From Roseinatronobacter domitianus (GTDB lineage Bacteria; Pseudomonadota; Alphaproteobacteria; Rhodobacterales; Rhodobacteraceae), in contig NZ_JALZWP010000012.1 in NCBI RefSeq assembly GCF_023336755.1, positions 20,118 to 84,117 on the forward strand: 64,000 bases of DNA, given 5' to 3'. Positions 7,860 to 16,952 of this stretch are shown here, piece after piece (position 1 is the first letter of the stretch; every line of letters begins with the position of its first letter). The notes beneath the pieces are model-generated. The model made no database searches and was not told the origin of the DNA. It was given only the letters and a program-made list of their open reading frames with translations. A program made the position numbers and the translations under genes.

Positions 7860-9144
7860 CCGCAAGCTGTTTTGGGAGGGTGGCGACTCTGTGCGCTACC
7901 TTGTGGCACGACTCAATGCCGCAAAATCCGATGACACGCGTGTTGCGGCGCGCCAGCCACTGAACATCGCCATGGTGATTGATGCCAGCGGCTCCATGGG
8001 AGGCGGCAAACTGGCCGCAGCCCAGATGGCGGCGATCGGACTGGTCGAACGCCTGTCTGCTGACGACCGTATCAGCGTGGTGTCTTTTGCAGAGGATATT
8101 GTCGTGCATATCGACGGCATGCAGGCTGGAGCTGAGACGCTCCCGCAAATCCGTGCCGAGATTTCAGGCATTCGTACACGCGGTATGACCTTCCTGTCAG
8201 GCGGGTACTTTGCGGGCGTGGAATGTGCGGCATCCATTACTGCTCAAGATCCGACAATGATCCCACGCGTGCTTTTGCTAAGCGATGGGCATGCCAACCA
8301 GGGCCTGACCGATCCGGACGAACTGTTTGAACATGTCGGCCAGTTGCGCCAGCGCGGTGTCCTGACGTCGACCCTGGGCATCGGGGACGGGTATGATGAG
8401 CACCTGCTGCGCGGCATGGCCGAACATGGTGGCGGGCGCCTCCATGATGCCGAGCTGACAGAAGAGATCACCTCTATTCTGCATGGGGAACTCGACGATA
8501 TTCTGTTGACGGTGGTCGAGGACGCAAAACTGCACCTGACCTTCCCTGACAGCGTTCAGGTCGATCTTCTGGGCACCCTGCCGCATGTGGCGCATGGGAA
8601 CGGCGTCGACGTGACCCTGGGTCCCATCCAAAACGACGTTGAGCGCGTGGTCGTATTCAAGGTGACTTGCCCGATGGCGGATATTTTTTCGCAGCAGCTG
8701 GATTTCGTCGTCATGACCCTGGGTCAAGACGTGGAAACCGGGGAAGCTGTTTCGGTCGGACCCGAAACCATGACGCTGTCTGCCGCATCCGCAGTCGAGA
8801 ATAACGCCCAACCACGCGATGACGCCCTCGCGGCAATCGTTGCGCGCATCTGGAGCGCACATATCATCGCGACGGCCGCGCGGTTCAATCGTGATGAAGC
8901 CTATCGCGAAGCGGAAGAGTACGTAGCCGAACAGGTGCATCATTTCCGCCGTTACGTGCAGGGTCTTGATGGGGCCGACGACATGGTGCGCGAACTGCGC
9001 ATGCTTGCGGGCCGTGTTGGGCGCCGCATGTCGTCGCGCAGCACCAAGGAGATGTATCTCCACAGCAACCGCGTGTCGTCGAGCCGGACAGACCGCCGCG
9101 GGATGAAACCGAGCTGGAGTGATCGCCTGCGTGACGACCGTTAA
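7822..9144 (+). CDS. vWA domain-containing protein
   Basis: A 440-residue protein with a von Willebrand factor A domain at about residues 45-220. The MIDAS metal site is intact: DASGSMG (about 54-60), the Thr in RGMTFLSGG (about 121) and LLLSDGH (about 152-158). There is no signal peptide or membrane helix, so it is cytoplasmic, as in vWA partners of MoxR ATPases. A beta-rich region (about 225-330) and a helical C-terminus follow. Its start overlaps the MerR gene with an AAGAAGGG ribosome site. It likely works with the MoxR ATPase and DUF2201 protein downstream, acting in metal-dependent protein binding. Confidence 0.85.
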   Translation: MNELNFTLTAGVDRKLFWEGGDSVRYLVARLNAAKSDDTRVAARQPLNIAMVIDASGSMGGGKLAAAQMAAIGLVERLSADDRISVVSFAEDIVVHIDGMQAGAETLPQIRAEISGIRTRGMTFLSGGYFAGVECAASITAQDPTMIPRVLLLSDGHANQGLTDPDELFEHVGQLRQRGVLTSTLGIGDGYDEHLLRGMAEHGGGRLHDAELTEEITSILHGELDDILLTVVEDAKLHLTFPDSVQVDLLGTLPHVAHGNGVDVTLGPIQNDVERVVVFKVTCPMADIFSQQLDFVVMTLGQDVETGEAVSVGPETMTLSAASAVENNAQPRDDALAAIVARIWSAHIIATAARFNRDEAYREAEEYVAEQVHHFRRYVQGLDGADDMVRELRMLAGRVGRRMSSRSTKEMYLHSNRVSSSRTDRRGMKPSWSDRLRDDR

Positions 9145-9162
9145 CGGTTACACCAGACCCAA

Positions 9163-9194
9163 CCGCCCTGATCCCGGCTGAGGGATCAGGGCGG
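9163..9194 (+). terminator. Strong GC-rich hairpin, terminator or attenuator
   Basis: A perfect 13-bp stem (CCGCCCTGATCCC at 9163-9175, complement at 9182-9194) with a 6-nt loop lies 18 nt after the vWA stop. No T-tract follows, so it may only partly stop transcription or may set the ratio between the vWA gene and the genes after it. Confidence 0.55.
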
Positions 9195-9285
9195 CCTCTC
9201 CTCACCGCAGCCTGCCATACCGCATGACGTGTCATGCGCATGAATGTCTGCGGCCGCTCGCTACAGTTTTTATCCGAGGCTCCAC

Positions 9286-10446
9286 ATGACCCAAGCATCA
9301 TCTGTCATCCCCCTGTCCCGTATCCCCTTGGTTTCCCCTTCCCAGGTGAAGTCTGCCGCGTTGAACGATATCCCCTACGCCCAACTGTCAAAGAAATACG
9401 ACACCCTGCTGAGCCATCTTGCCGGGCCGCTCACACCGCGGGTCCTTCGTGTCTTCGGCCATGAACACGCCCCGCTTTACATCCTGACAGATCCCGCGCG
9501 CCGCCAGGTCTGGAACGCCTGCCTCGCTGCAGAATACCCGGAGGGAGATATGGCCTACTTGCGCCGGAATTTCCTTATGGAGCGCTCCAAGCATCTCCTG
9601 GAAGATGCCTTTGGAAGCGTCCCGGATGGGTTTCAAGGGCTGCTGCGCCGTGCCGGTGAGACCGGACATGATCCCAACTACTACACCTTCTGGCATGATC
9701 ACCTGACGCATTTTCCGGAGGACTTCGCGTATGTTTCAGGGCGTCTTGAGATCTGTGCGGATCTGACAGAAGCGCTCATGAAGCTTCCCGCCCCGCTGCG
9801 CCGGTTGCGCATCTACAAATGCTTCAAGAACATGCGCGACCTGACCGATTTCGTCACGGCGATGACGGCGGTGCATGGCGGTACTCCCTCGGATGAGATC
9901 TGGGACGACATCCGTGAGCAACTCTATGCAGGGCAGAGCCCGCTCAAGATACTGCTTAAGATCGTTGATGCAGTGCCCTGCCCACCCCCTTTCATCACCG
10001 GGGATGATCGTTTCCGTCACCTCGGCTCAGTCAAGGCCCTGAAATCTGCCGGGCTCAAGTTCCACAACTGCCTGCGCTCGGCTTTCATGATCAAGGATGT
10101 CATTCGTGGCCCCTCGCAGTGCTACGAATTCCTGGCTGGAGATGAGCCCTGCATGGTCGGCCTGACAACGGATGGCCCCTTTGGCTGCCGTCTGGATGAT
10201 ATCCGCGGCCTGAAGAACAAATGCGTCTCTGACAAAACCCAGAAAATTGTCGAACAGGCCCTTGCGGAGCACGGGATCGTCAAACGCCGCAGCGTGATTG
10301 CTATCGCGGAAGACTGGGAGGAGCGCTACGAGCGCTCTGACGATACCGACTTTTCCGCTTTTGACATGGATCAGGAAGACCTCATCCAAGAACTGGCGCT
10401 GCATATGCGCCTTCTCGATGAAGACGATATTCAAGGGACAGAATGA
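9286..10446 (+). CDS. Unknown protein, weakly PcfJ-like C-terminal half
   Basis: A 386-residue protein from the ATG at 9286, which has a GAGG site 7 nt upstream; the frame opens earlier at 9244. The N-terminal half is helical. Residues ~245-330 carry LGSVKALKSAGLKFHNCLRS, then GDEPCMVGLTTDGP and DDIRGLKNKCVS. This order recalls PcfJ-like domains found on plasmids and phages, but the match is weak. The C-terminus is acidic. It overlaps the next gene by ATGA and so belongs to the vWA/MoxR module. Possible roles are target recognition or effector; neither is established. Confidence 0.6.
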   Translation: MTQASSVIPLSRIPLVSPSQVKSAALNDIPYAQLSKKYDTLLSHLAGPLTPRVLRVFGHEHAPLYILTDPARRQVWNACLAAEYPEGDMAYLRRNFLMERSKHLLEDAFGSVPDGFQGLLRRAGETGHDPNYYTFWHDHLTHFPEDFAYVSGRLEICADLTEALMKLPAPLRRLRIYKCFKNMRDLTDFVTAMTAVHGGTPSDEIWDDIREQLYAGQSPLKILLKIVDAVPCPPPFITGDDRFRHLGSVKALKSAGLKFHNCLRSAFMIKDVIRGPSQCYEFLAGDEPCMVGLTTDGPFGCRLDDIRGLKNKCVSDKTQKIVEQALAEHGIVKRRSVIAIAEDWEERYERSDDTDFSAFDMDQEDLIQELALHMRLLDEDDIQGTE

Positions 10447-12113
10447 CGTATCAGGACACTGCTATTTCGTACCACCTTCTGACTGCCCCAGATGACCGGG
10501 ACGGCATTTTTGTCATGCACAATGCCGCCCGCCATCTTCGGGCGGACGGGCACCACCTGCGCTGCGTCGATCTGATCGACAACCCGCACCTGGAAACGCT
10601 CGACCTGTCGGCCTGCGCAACGCCGGTGCACCTGACGGTGCGGGGCTGCCCCAAGCTGGCCACGGTTCTCCTTCCGGTGGCCCCGGAGGGGGCGTTCCTT
10701 CACTGGGAATTCGGAGACATGGGCAGCCCAGTTCAGATCTGCGGAAGCCTCGCATCATTCGACAGCTGTCAGCCGGATGGGCATACATGCCAGATCAAGA
10801 CGGACGGGCCGATGTATGACCACTCTCTGCTCGTGCCGCCAGGCGCAGCCCCGCGCACGCCAATCGAAGACACGGCTTTGTTCATCCTTCTCGCCCCTCC
10901 CGAAGGGCTGCACACACTGGCACCGATCGTCACGCCCAACCTCCGGGCCGTGCACCTGCACGGCCTTACGAACACGGACGACCTCGACCTGAACGGCCCC
11001 GCGCTCACTCAGGCCCAGATCGTCAACCTGCCATCGCTCAAGCACCTTAAGGCCGGGCCGGAGATGTCAGCCCTGTCCATGGACCGCTGTCCGGAATTGT
11101 GCACGCTCACCGCAAGCGGATCGGTCCTGCGCATCCACCGCAGCGGTGGGAGCGAGATGGATCTGGTGGGGGTTTGGGACCACGCGCATTTCGTGGCCGT
11201 CAACGCGCGCTTGAAAAGCGGTCTGATCGGGTCGACACAGGCCCATAACTGTCGCCACATCTTTTCCGACACGGCGAGCCTGTCAAACGCGACCGCTCCT
11301 CTGGCGGCCTTGCCGTCCCCAGACGCAATCCACGACCCCTATTGGCGGACCACGCTGCACCGTTGGGTCACCACAACCCATTCCCCGTCGGCTGTTCTGC
11401 CCGCCCTGAAGATTCTGCACGCCCTTCTGGAGACCGAGGGCGATGCTGATGAGCTTTGGGCCATGCGGCGTCACCTGCACCAGCGGCATGCCAAACTCTC
11501 CCATCTGGGCCCGGGACGCAGCGCTCTGTGGAAAGCCCCCCGGGACCTCGCCTTCGAGACCCAACAGGCGGACTTCGCCCTGTGGCGCGCATGCGTCTCA
11601 CAGGGCGTCGAGGACACGGCCTATCAAGCCGCATTGAACACCCTTCCCTGGGTCCTCCCGATGGCCGTTCTGGCGCGCGCCGCACGCAGCGCCTCCTCAG
11701 AACAAGATCAGCAAGCCTTGTTGACCTGTCTCTCGGCCTCGATCAGCAACATGCCGACAGGGTCGGACATTCCCGCAAAACACCAGGAGCCCCACCAACA
11801 TACGCTGGTCGGGGTTGCGCGTCTGATCGAGGGATTGCTGCCCCTGCGCACCCACCCCACGGCCGCATCCATATTCTGGGATCTGCCGGCATTCCTCGAA
11901 AAAACCCTACCGGCTTCCTCCCGCCTCTCTCCTTTGGCGGCCCTCAATCAGATGGGGCTGAGCAGCGCAGGGGCACAGCTTCTCGCACAGGCCCGAGACC
12001 TGCTCAAAGACAACCCGGATCTGGCCGCGAGGTTCCATGCCGCAGCGCTCCAACCTCCGCGCACGGACCTGCTGGCTGCCATTCAGAAAGGACACCCCCA
12101 ACATGCCGACTAA
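10443..12113 (+). CDS. Unknown protein with LRR-like repeats
   Basis: A 556-residue protein with no signal peptide. The first ~270 residues repeat short beta-strand units rich in leucine and asparagine, such as LETLDLSACATPVHLTVRGC, LRAVHLHGLTNTDDLDLNG and LSMDRCPELCTLTASG, resembling irregular leucine-rich repeats. The remaining ~280 residues are helical and alanine/leucine-rich. LRR scaffolds usually bind other proteins, so a sensor or substrate-binding role next to a MoxR ATPase is a reasonable guess. It overlaps its predecessor by 4 nt and the MoxR gene by 11 nt, which supports operon membership. Confidence 0.65.
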   Translation: MTYQDTAISYHLLTAPDDRDGIFVMHNAARHLRADGHHLRCVDLIDNPHLETLDLSACATPVHLTVRGCPKLATVLLPVAPEGAFLHWEFGDMGSPVQICGSLASFDSCQPDGHTCQIKTDGPMYDHSLLVPPGAAPRTPIEDTALFILLAPPEGLHTLAPIVTPNLRAVHLHGLTNTDDLDLNGPALTQAQIVNLPSLKHLKAGPEMSALSMDRCPELCTLTASGSVLRIHRSGGSEMDLVGVWDHAHFVAVNARLKSGLIGSTQAHNCRHIFSDTASLSNATAPLAALPSPDAIHDPYWRTTLHRWVTTTHSPSAVLPALKILHALLETEGDADELWAMRRHLHQRHAKLSHLGPGRSALWKAPRDLAFETQQADFALWRACVSQGVEDTAYQAALNTLPWVLPMAVLARAARSASSEQDQQALLTCLSASISNMPTGSDIPAKHQEPHQHTLVGVARLIEGLLPLRTHPTAASIFWDLPAFLEKTLPASSRLSPLAALNQMGLSSAGAQLLAQARDLLKDNPDLAARFHAAALQPPRTDLLAAIQKGHPQHAD

Positions 12114-13269
12114 CGCGACACCGGACCAGGTCAGCACCATCCTCGAGACGATGATTGACGCGCTCCATGCAGAGCCAAAAGACGCCGGTCTGATCCCACC
12201 CCTCATGATCTGGGGTCCGCCGGGCATCGGCAAGTCCGCCATCGTCCGGGGCCTAGCGGAACAACGGAAGATGGGGCTGGTTGATGTCCGCCTCGCACAG
12301 CGGGAACCGGTCGACATGCGCGGCCTGCCGGTCCCGGACGGGGACAGCGTGCGGTGGCTGGTGGCCTCGGAATGGCCGCGCGATCCGGACAGCCGCGGCA
12401 TCATCTTCTTTGACGAATTGACGGCTGCCGACAGCACGCTTCAGGCGGCGGCCTATGAATTGATCCTGGACCGCCGCCTTGGTGATCTCTACCGCGTCCC
12501 GGATGGCTGGTACATCGTGGCAGCCGGCAACCGCCTCGAAGACCAGGCCGTGGCGTCCACCATGTCCTCGGCCCTATCGAACCGGTTCTGTCACCTTGAA
12601 ATGGCCCCCGACACGAGCGCCTGGCTGGGATGGGGACGCAAGGTTGGCCTCCACCCCACCGTTCTGGGCTTCCTGGCCTGGCGGCCAGATCTGCTGTTCA
12701 AGATGGAGAGTGACAGCCAGCGCGGATGGGCCAGCCCGCGGTCCTGGGAGCGGGTCAGCTATCTGGTAAAACTGTTCGACACGGCAGGCGACACGCCACA
12801 GGAGGACCTCCTCGCACTCCAGATCGCGGGGTTGGTTGGCGAAGCGGTGGCCACGGAATTCCTCGCCTTCCGTCATATTGCGCTCGAAGGCCCCTCCGCC
12901 GAGGACATCCTGCTGCGTGGTCAGGAGCCCATGGTTCCACGGCAAGGAGACCGCCGCTTTGCGCTCGCCTCCGCCCTCATCCATGTCGCTCTGACACATC
13001 GGCAGCGGCACCCGTCCATCCTCTTGCGCCTTCTCGCGGTGACAGAAGCCTTCGGCGCCGACTTTGCCGCGATGATCGTCAATGCCGTGACGGATGTTCT
13101 GAGCGTGCCGGAACTCGAAGCCCTGATGGCGACACCGGAGATGGCCTCCTGGCGAAAACGTCACGGTGTTGCCATCGGCGGCTATTCGCGACCGACCGGA
13201 TCGGCTTCCGCCACCTCAGCGCAGGAGGACATGTTCGACCTGGATACCCTTATGAAAGCGGCGCAATGA
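12103..13269 (+). CDS. MoxR-type AAA+ ATPase
   Basis: A 388-residue ATPase from the ATG at 12103 (AGAAAGGA upstream); the open frame extends back to 12037 inside the previous gene. Walker A is GPPGIGKSA (about residues 38-46), Walker B IIFFDEL (about 101-107), followed by a sensor-like AAGNR and SNRF, the usual MoxR order. MoxR ATPases remodel or activate protein complexes together with vWA partners. It overlaps the upstream LRR-like gene and the downstream DUF2201 gene by 4 nt, so ATPase and vWA protein are coupled. All motifs needed for ATP hydrolysis look present. Confidence 0.88.
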   Translation: MPTNATPDQVSTILETMIDALHAEPKDAGLIPPLMIWGPPGIGKSAIVRGLAEQRKMGLVDVRLAQREPVDMRGLPVPDGDSVRWLVASEWPRDPDSRGIIFFDELTAADSTLQAAAYELILDRRLGDLYRVPDGWYIVAAGNRLEDQAVASTMSSALSNRFCHLEMAPDTSAWLGWGRKVGLHPTVLGFLAWRPDLLFKMESDSQRGWASPRSWERVSYLVKLFDTAGDTPQEDLLALQIAGLVGEAVATEFLAFRHIALEGPSAEDILLRGQEPMVPRQGDRRFALASALIHVALTHRQRHPSILLRLLAVTEAFGADFAAMIVNAVTDVLSVPELEALMATPEMASWRKRHGVAIGGYSRPTGSASATSAQEDMFDLDTLMKAAQ

Positions 13270-14552
13270 TCCACGACGCCACAGACCCCGAAGCTGGGGA
13301 GATCGAAGCCCTCCAGCGCCTTAAACGCGAGGCTCAGGACGCACTGGAAAGCATCCGCGCCGGGTTCCTGCTCCGCCGGCCGTTTCTGGCGATGATCGCC
13401 ATGCGGCTTGATCTGGTCGCGGTGATCGATGACCGTCTGCGCACGGCAGCCACGAATGGGAGCGTCATCTACTTCGATGCCCGGTTCTTCTTTGAGTGCT
13501 CCGAGGAGAAACGTCTGTTCGTCTTTGCCCACGAGGTCTGGCACTGCGCTCTTGGGCACATGTCCCGGGCCGCCGGGCGTCTTCCCAACCTCTGGAACAT
13601 CGCGGTTGATCATGAAGTCAACTGCCTGCTCCAGGAGGACGGCTTCCCGCGACCGGACGATGCCGTGTACTTTGAAAAATATGACGGGGTGAATGCGGAA
13701 AGAGTCTATGATCACCTCGTGAACTCTGGCGCGGATCTCCCGTCAGGCTTTGACCTTCACCTGCCCCTTACGGGGCTGCCAGAAGAGGGCGGCGCGGGAT
13801 CAGGTGACAACACGGTGCTGATCGACACGGACTTTCGGCCCTTCGATGCCCCGCCGAGCGAGGCGCAGGCCACGCGGATGCGCCTCGAGGCCGCACGTGA
13901 GGCTACGAAACGTCATGGCACCCTGCCCGGTCTGGTCGCGTTCGAGTTGGATCAGCTGGAGCGCGCGCGCACCGACTGGAGACCGATCCTGTCCCGCTTC
14001 GTGAAAAACGCCATGATGACCCGTCTCAACTGGTCACGACCGCAGCGCCGCCATGTCCACGCGGGTCTTTATCTCCCCAGTCGGCGGCGGGACAAAATGC
14101 GCATCGCCATCGCCGTCGATGTCTCGGGCAGCGTGTTCGATATCGCGCCCGCCTTCATCGCCGAGGCTATGGGCATCCTGTCCCAAAGCTCCGTGACGGG
14201 CATAGACCTGATGCTGTTCGATATTGCCATCCGAACACGGGCCAACCTGACCTCTCCAGATGATCTCCCCGCTATTCTCAAAAACTGTCAGGGCGGTGGC
14301 GGAACAGACTTCCGGCCTCTGTTTGTTGACGGCCTGTTGGATGAGACTGTGGCGGCCCTGATCGTGCTGACGGACGGCTTTGGTCCCGCGCCTGACACCG
14401 CGCCCAAAACCCCGACTTTGTGGGCCCTGACCACGGACGGTGAAAAACCAGCGCCCTGGGGCGAAATGATCCGCCTGCCAGACTTGACACCTTCCCCCGA
14501 GCGGCGGCTTCCGCGACTGTCAATGCGACATCCCCCGCGCAGCCCCCGTTGA
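13266..14552 (+). CDS. DUF2201 protein: metallopeptidase-like domain plus vWA-like domain
   Basis: A 428-residue protein whose ATG at 13266 overlaps the MoxR stop. The N-terminal half has HEVWHCALGH (about residues 89-98), a zincin HExxH motif with a further GH, followed by NIAVDHEVN, typical of the DUF2201 N-terminal domain. The C-terminal half is vWA-like: AVDVSGSV (about 283-290), GGGGTDF (about 343) and VLTDGFG (about 366). From family knowledge such pairs sit beside MoxR ATPases; proteolysis has not been shown for most. The zinc-binding residues look intact, so an ATPase-regulated peptidase is plausible. Confidence 0.85.
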   Translation: MIHDATDPEAGEIEALQRLKREAQDALESIRAGFLLRRPFLAMIAMRLDLVAVIDDRLRTAATNGSVIYFDARFFFECSEEKRLFVFAHEVWHCALGHMSRAAGRLPNLWNIAVDHEVNCLLQEDGFPRPDDAVYFEKYDGVNAERVYDHLVNSGADLPSGFDLHLPLTGLPEEGGAGSGDNTVLIDTDFRPFDAPPSEAQATRMRLEAAREATKRHGTLPGLVAFELDQLERARTDWRPILSRFVKNAMMTRLNWSRPQRRHVHAGLYLPSRRRDKMRIAIAVDVSGSVFDIAPAFIAEAMGILSQSSVTGIDLMLFDIAIRTRANLTSPDDLPAILKNCQGGGGTDFRPLFVDGLLDETVAALIVLTDGFGPAPDTAPKTPTLWALTTDGEKPAPWGEMIRLPDLTPSPERRLPRLSMRHPPRSPR

Positions 14553-14583
14553 CCGCACCGCCCATTTTGGAAAGACCTCGTCC

Positions 14584-15735
14584 ATGAGCATTTTTAGCTA
14601 TTCAAATCACGCAGGAACCGCACTCCTGACACTGCTGGCCTTGACGTCTTGGTCTGGACGGGGCCAGGCGCAGGACATGGAGGCCGTCTGGGGTGTCTGG
14701 GGCGGGCGCGTTGGTGACGTCGAAATCAGGATGTGCGCACAATCTGAACCGGGGCAGCCATTCAACGACGACTGCGTCGCGATCTACACGACACAGGACT
14801 ACAACATCGAACTTCTGGACCGAGAGAGCAGCACGACATGGAGCCCGAGGCTTGCGCGAGAACAGATCGTCAGCCTAGCCGTCCTCGAAGATGGCTCCGT
14901 CCGTCTTGAGAGGTCCCCAGCGGACCTTTGGTCAGGTGTCCCCCTCGCCCCGATAGACGGGCCGGCTGACACCAGGCCTTGCGTCTCTGACGCCTTCAAC
15001 GCGCCCCGCATCTTCCTGCCCGATCCTGTCACAAGACCTGCCGAAATGGATGGGGTGCCGTATGAGGTGGTCAGTATCATCGACCCATCCGGGCATGGAG
15101 AGGTCACCACCTTCCGTCTTCCCGGCACCGGGGCCGGGATTGCAGCCATCAACGCGCGGCTGACCGAGGCCCTGCCGCAAGCGGCCGAGGAGGCCCCCTA
15201 TTATGCCTGCACCCTCGATGCGCTCCAGGTTGGGGCGGGAAGCTTCTGGGAGCACCAGATCCAGCCCGAGTGGATAACAGACCGGTTCATCGTGGTGGAG
15301 GACGTCGAGGATGTCTTTTGCGGTGGCGCACGCCCGAGTTATGCGGTCGACTGGCGTGTATTTGATGTGGAGACCGGCGATGAAATCGACACGAGCGCAT
15401 GGATCCGAGAGGACGCCTTCTACGACCTCGGACCCTATGCCGGACAGGGACCAGAAATCGGTGATTCAGAGGTGGCGAGAGGGTTTCGGGAACTGATGGT
15501 CGAGGCGTTCGCGGCAACGAACCCCAGTCAGTCCTGTCAGGATTTGCTGGACCTCGTCGAAACCTGGGACGTCAGACCAAGCAGGGAGGGACTGGTACTC
15601 ACGCCATCAGACGATCTCGGGCCCGCGAGAGGATGCGCAATAGGGTTGTCCCTCTCGGTTGAGGCGATCACGCCTTACCTGACGGATGCGGGTACTATCA
15701 CTCAAGGCTATCAATCGAAACTTAGAAATCGATAA
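14584..15735 (+). CDS. Secreted hypothetical protein
   Basis: A 383-residue protein with a signal peptide (about residues 1-29; hydrophobic ALLTLLALTSW, cleavage near GQAQ). The mature protein has several scattered cysteines, which suggests disulfides in the periplasm. The C-terminal half (about 200-300: GAGIAAINARLTEAL, CGGARPSYAVDWRVFDVETG) has the pattern of DUF3298/RsiV-type domains, by eye only. It begins 31 nt after the DUF2201 gene with a GGAAAG site, so it could be cotranscribed, but an exported protein fits the cytoplasmic module poorly. Confidence 0.6.
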   Translation: MSIFSYSNHAGTALLTLLALTSWSGRGQAQDMEAVWGVWGGRVGDVEIRMCAQSEPGQPFNDDCVAIYTTQDYNIELLDRESSTTWSPRLAREQIVSLAVLEDGSVRLERSPADLWSGVPLAPIDGPADTRPCVSDAFNAPRIFLPDPVTRPAEMDGVPYEVVSIIDPSGHGEVTTFRLPGTGAGIAAINARLTEALPQAAEEAPYYACTLDALQVGAGSFWEHQIQPEWITDRFIVVEDVEDVFCGGARPSYAVDWRVFDVETGDEIDTSAWIREDAFYDLGPYAGQGPEIGDSEVARGFRELMVEAFAATNPSQSCQDLLDLVETWDVRPSREGLVLTPSDDLGPARGCAIGLSLSVEAITPYLTDAGTITQGYQSKLRNR

Positions 15736-15810
15736 GAATATCGGGGTCGCACACTGCCATGTTTGAAATCCGTATCGGATAAAATAAAGAAAAGAAGAGG
15801 AAAAAACAGC

Positions 15811-16557
15811 ATGACATTTCCACACACCAGTCGAATTTATTGGTACCCTGGGTCTGGGAATGACTTAATGCCGATATTGCTAATGGCGCCAAGTTCTCAC
15901 TGTTTCGGCGAGCATCTTGAAAGTAACTTTACTTCCAATAAAAAAACAGGCCTTCACCTCTGGCTCACTGATTTAGAGGGCTTAGATGATCCGCTCCGCC
16001 TCTTTGAAGCGGGGCAGCCCTATGCCAGTCTCTGGGACCAGTTCAATACTAAAATTAGCGATATTATAGTCGAAAATCACCCCAATCTGGATCTAAGTAA
16101 ACGGTTTTCTGGAACGCACTTTTTAATCACGGCATATATTAGCCGTCAAGGTATTTCCGAACGCCATTGCTTTACCTACACAGTTGGCGACGCTCTCGAA
16201 CTTTACAATGACTTCATCAAGCAAGATATAAATATAGTTTGGCTGACCTTGATAAAGTTCAATGCAATGTCTGGAACGATTGGACGCATGCCGCAACTTA
16301 TTAAAAGAATTATTTCGAAAAATGGAACAACCCATCCCTCTGTTCCAGATCTAATTATAAGTGATGGCTACTTCTATTGTAAGGATCTTCCTTTTGAACG
16401 GCTAGGAAGTCGTTCTTCATTTTGGGGCGATCCGCACCATCAAATTGTGAGAGGTGGTGGCGTAAGAGGCTGGGGATTTGGCCGCACCTCAACAAACTGG
16501 GCTTTACCCCGTGTCTACGATCACTACATGAGTTTTATATTGAGTGATGAACTCTAA
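15811..16557 (+). CDS. Hypothetical protein, AT-rich
   Basis: A 248-residue protein using the ATG at 15811, preceded by AAGAGGA; the frame opens earlier at a TTG (15763) without a good ribosome site. No signal peptide or family recognised. It has a Gly-rich stretch near the C-terminus (VRGGGVRGWGFGRTS). The gene is clearly more AT-rich than its neighbours, with many A-ending codons, a sign of recent arrival from another genome. It lies just before the plasmid maintenance block; the 160 nt after it hold a GGGG/CCCC-rich inverted stretch but no recognisable gene. Confidence 0.6.
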   Translation: MTFPHTSRIYWYPGSGNDLMPILLMAPSSHCFGEHLESNFTSNKKTGLHLWLTDLEGLDDPLRLFEAGQPYASLWDQFNTKISDIIVENHPNLDLSKRFSGTHFLITAYISRQGISERHCFTYTVGDALELYNDFIKQDINIVWLTLIKFNAMSGTIGRMPQLIKRIISKNGTTHPSVPDLIISDGYFYCKDLPFERLGSRSSFWGDPHHQIVRGGGVRGWGFGRTSTNWALPRVYDHYMSFILSDEL

Positions 16558-16721
16558 CAGGTCGCTGAAATAGTCCTGCCTCGACGCGGTTACGAGAACA
16601 TGATTCACCGTTGGCACGGAAACGGCGGGGTAATCCCCCCATTTTTACGGGGGCTCGGTCGTAGAATTTACGCGGCCATCTTCAGTTTCTGGGCGGGTGT
16701 CATGCCGCCGTTGGAAAAGGT

Positions 16722-16952
16722 ATGTTTGCCAGAACTGCCCGTAGGGCCGATGACCCCGAGCCTGAGCAACCAAAGTCTCCTCACTTTCTTGATCCCGATT
16801 ACGAAGGACCAAGCCAAGAGGAGCTTGAACGTGCCCGCAAACTTGAGCGCGCTATCCGCGTGCACAAGAAACGCCAGGCGCGAAGAGAGGCTGAGGAGTT
16901 TCTCAAAAGGGAACGTGAGCGAGATAGGGATCGCGACGGACCGGAACGATAA
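16722..16952 (+). CDS. Small charged protein upstream of parA
   Basis: Seventy-six residues, over a third Arg/Glu/Asp/Lys, probably one long helix (EELERARKLERAIRVHKKRQ). No family recognised. GGAAAAGG lies immediately before the ATG, closer than usual for a ribosome site. Its stop codon lies inside the repeat array preceding parA. A longer frame covering the same DNA (16600-17217) runs into parA and is less likely. It could be a small DNA-binding or partition accessory protein; its reality is moderately supported. Confidence 0.42.
   Translation: MFARTARRADDPEPEQPKSPHFLDPDYEGPSQEELERARKLERAIRVHKKRQARREAEEFLKRERERDRDRDGPER

Noticed and set aside
11456..12154. A 232-codon frame inside the LRR-like gene
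   Set aside because: It overlaps an operon gene with coupled starts and has no ribosome site.
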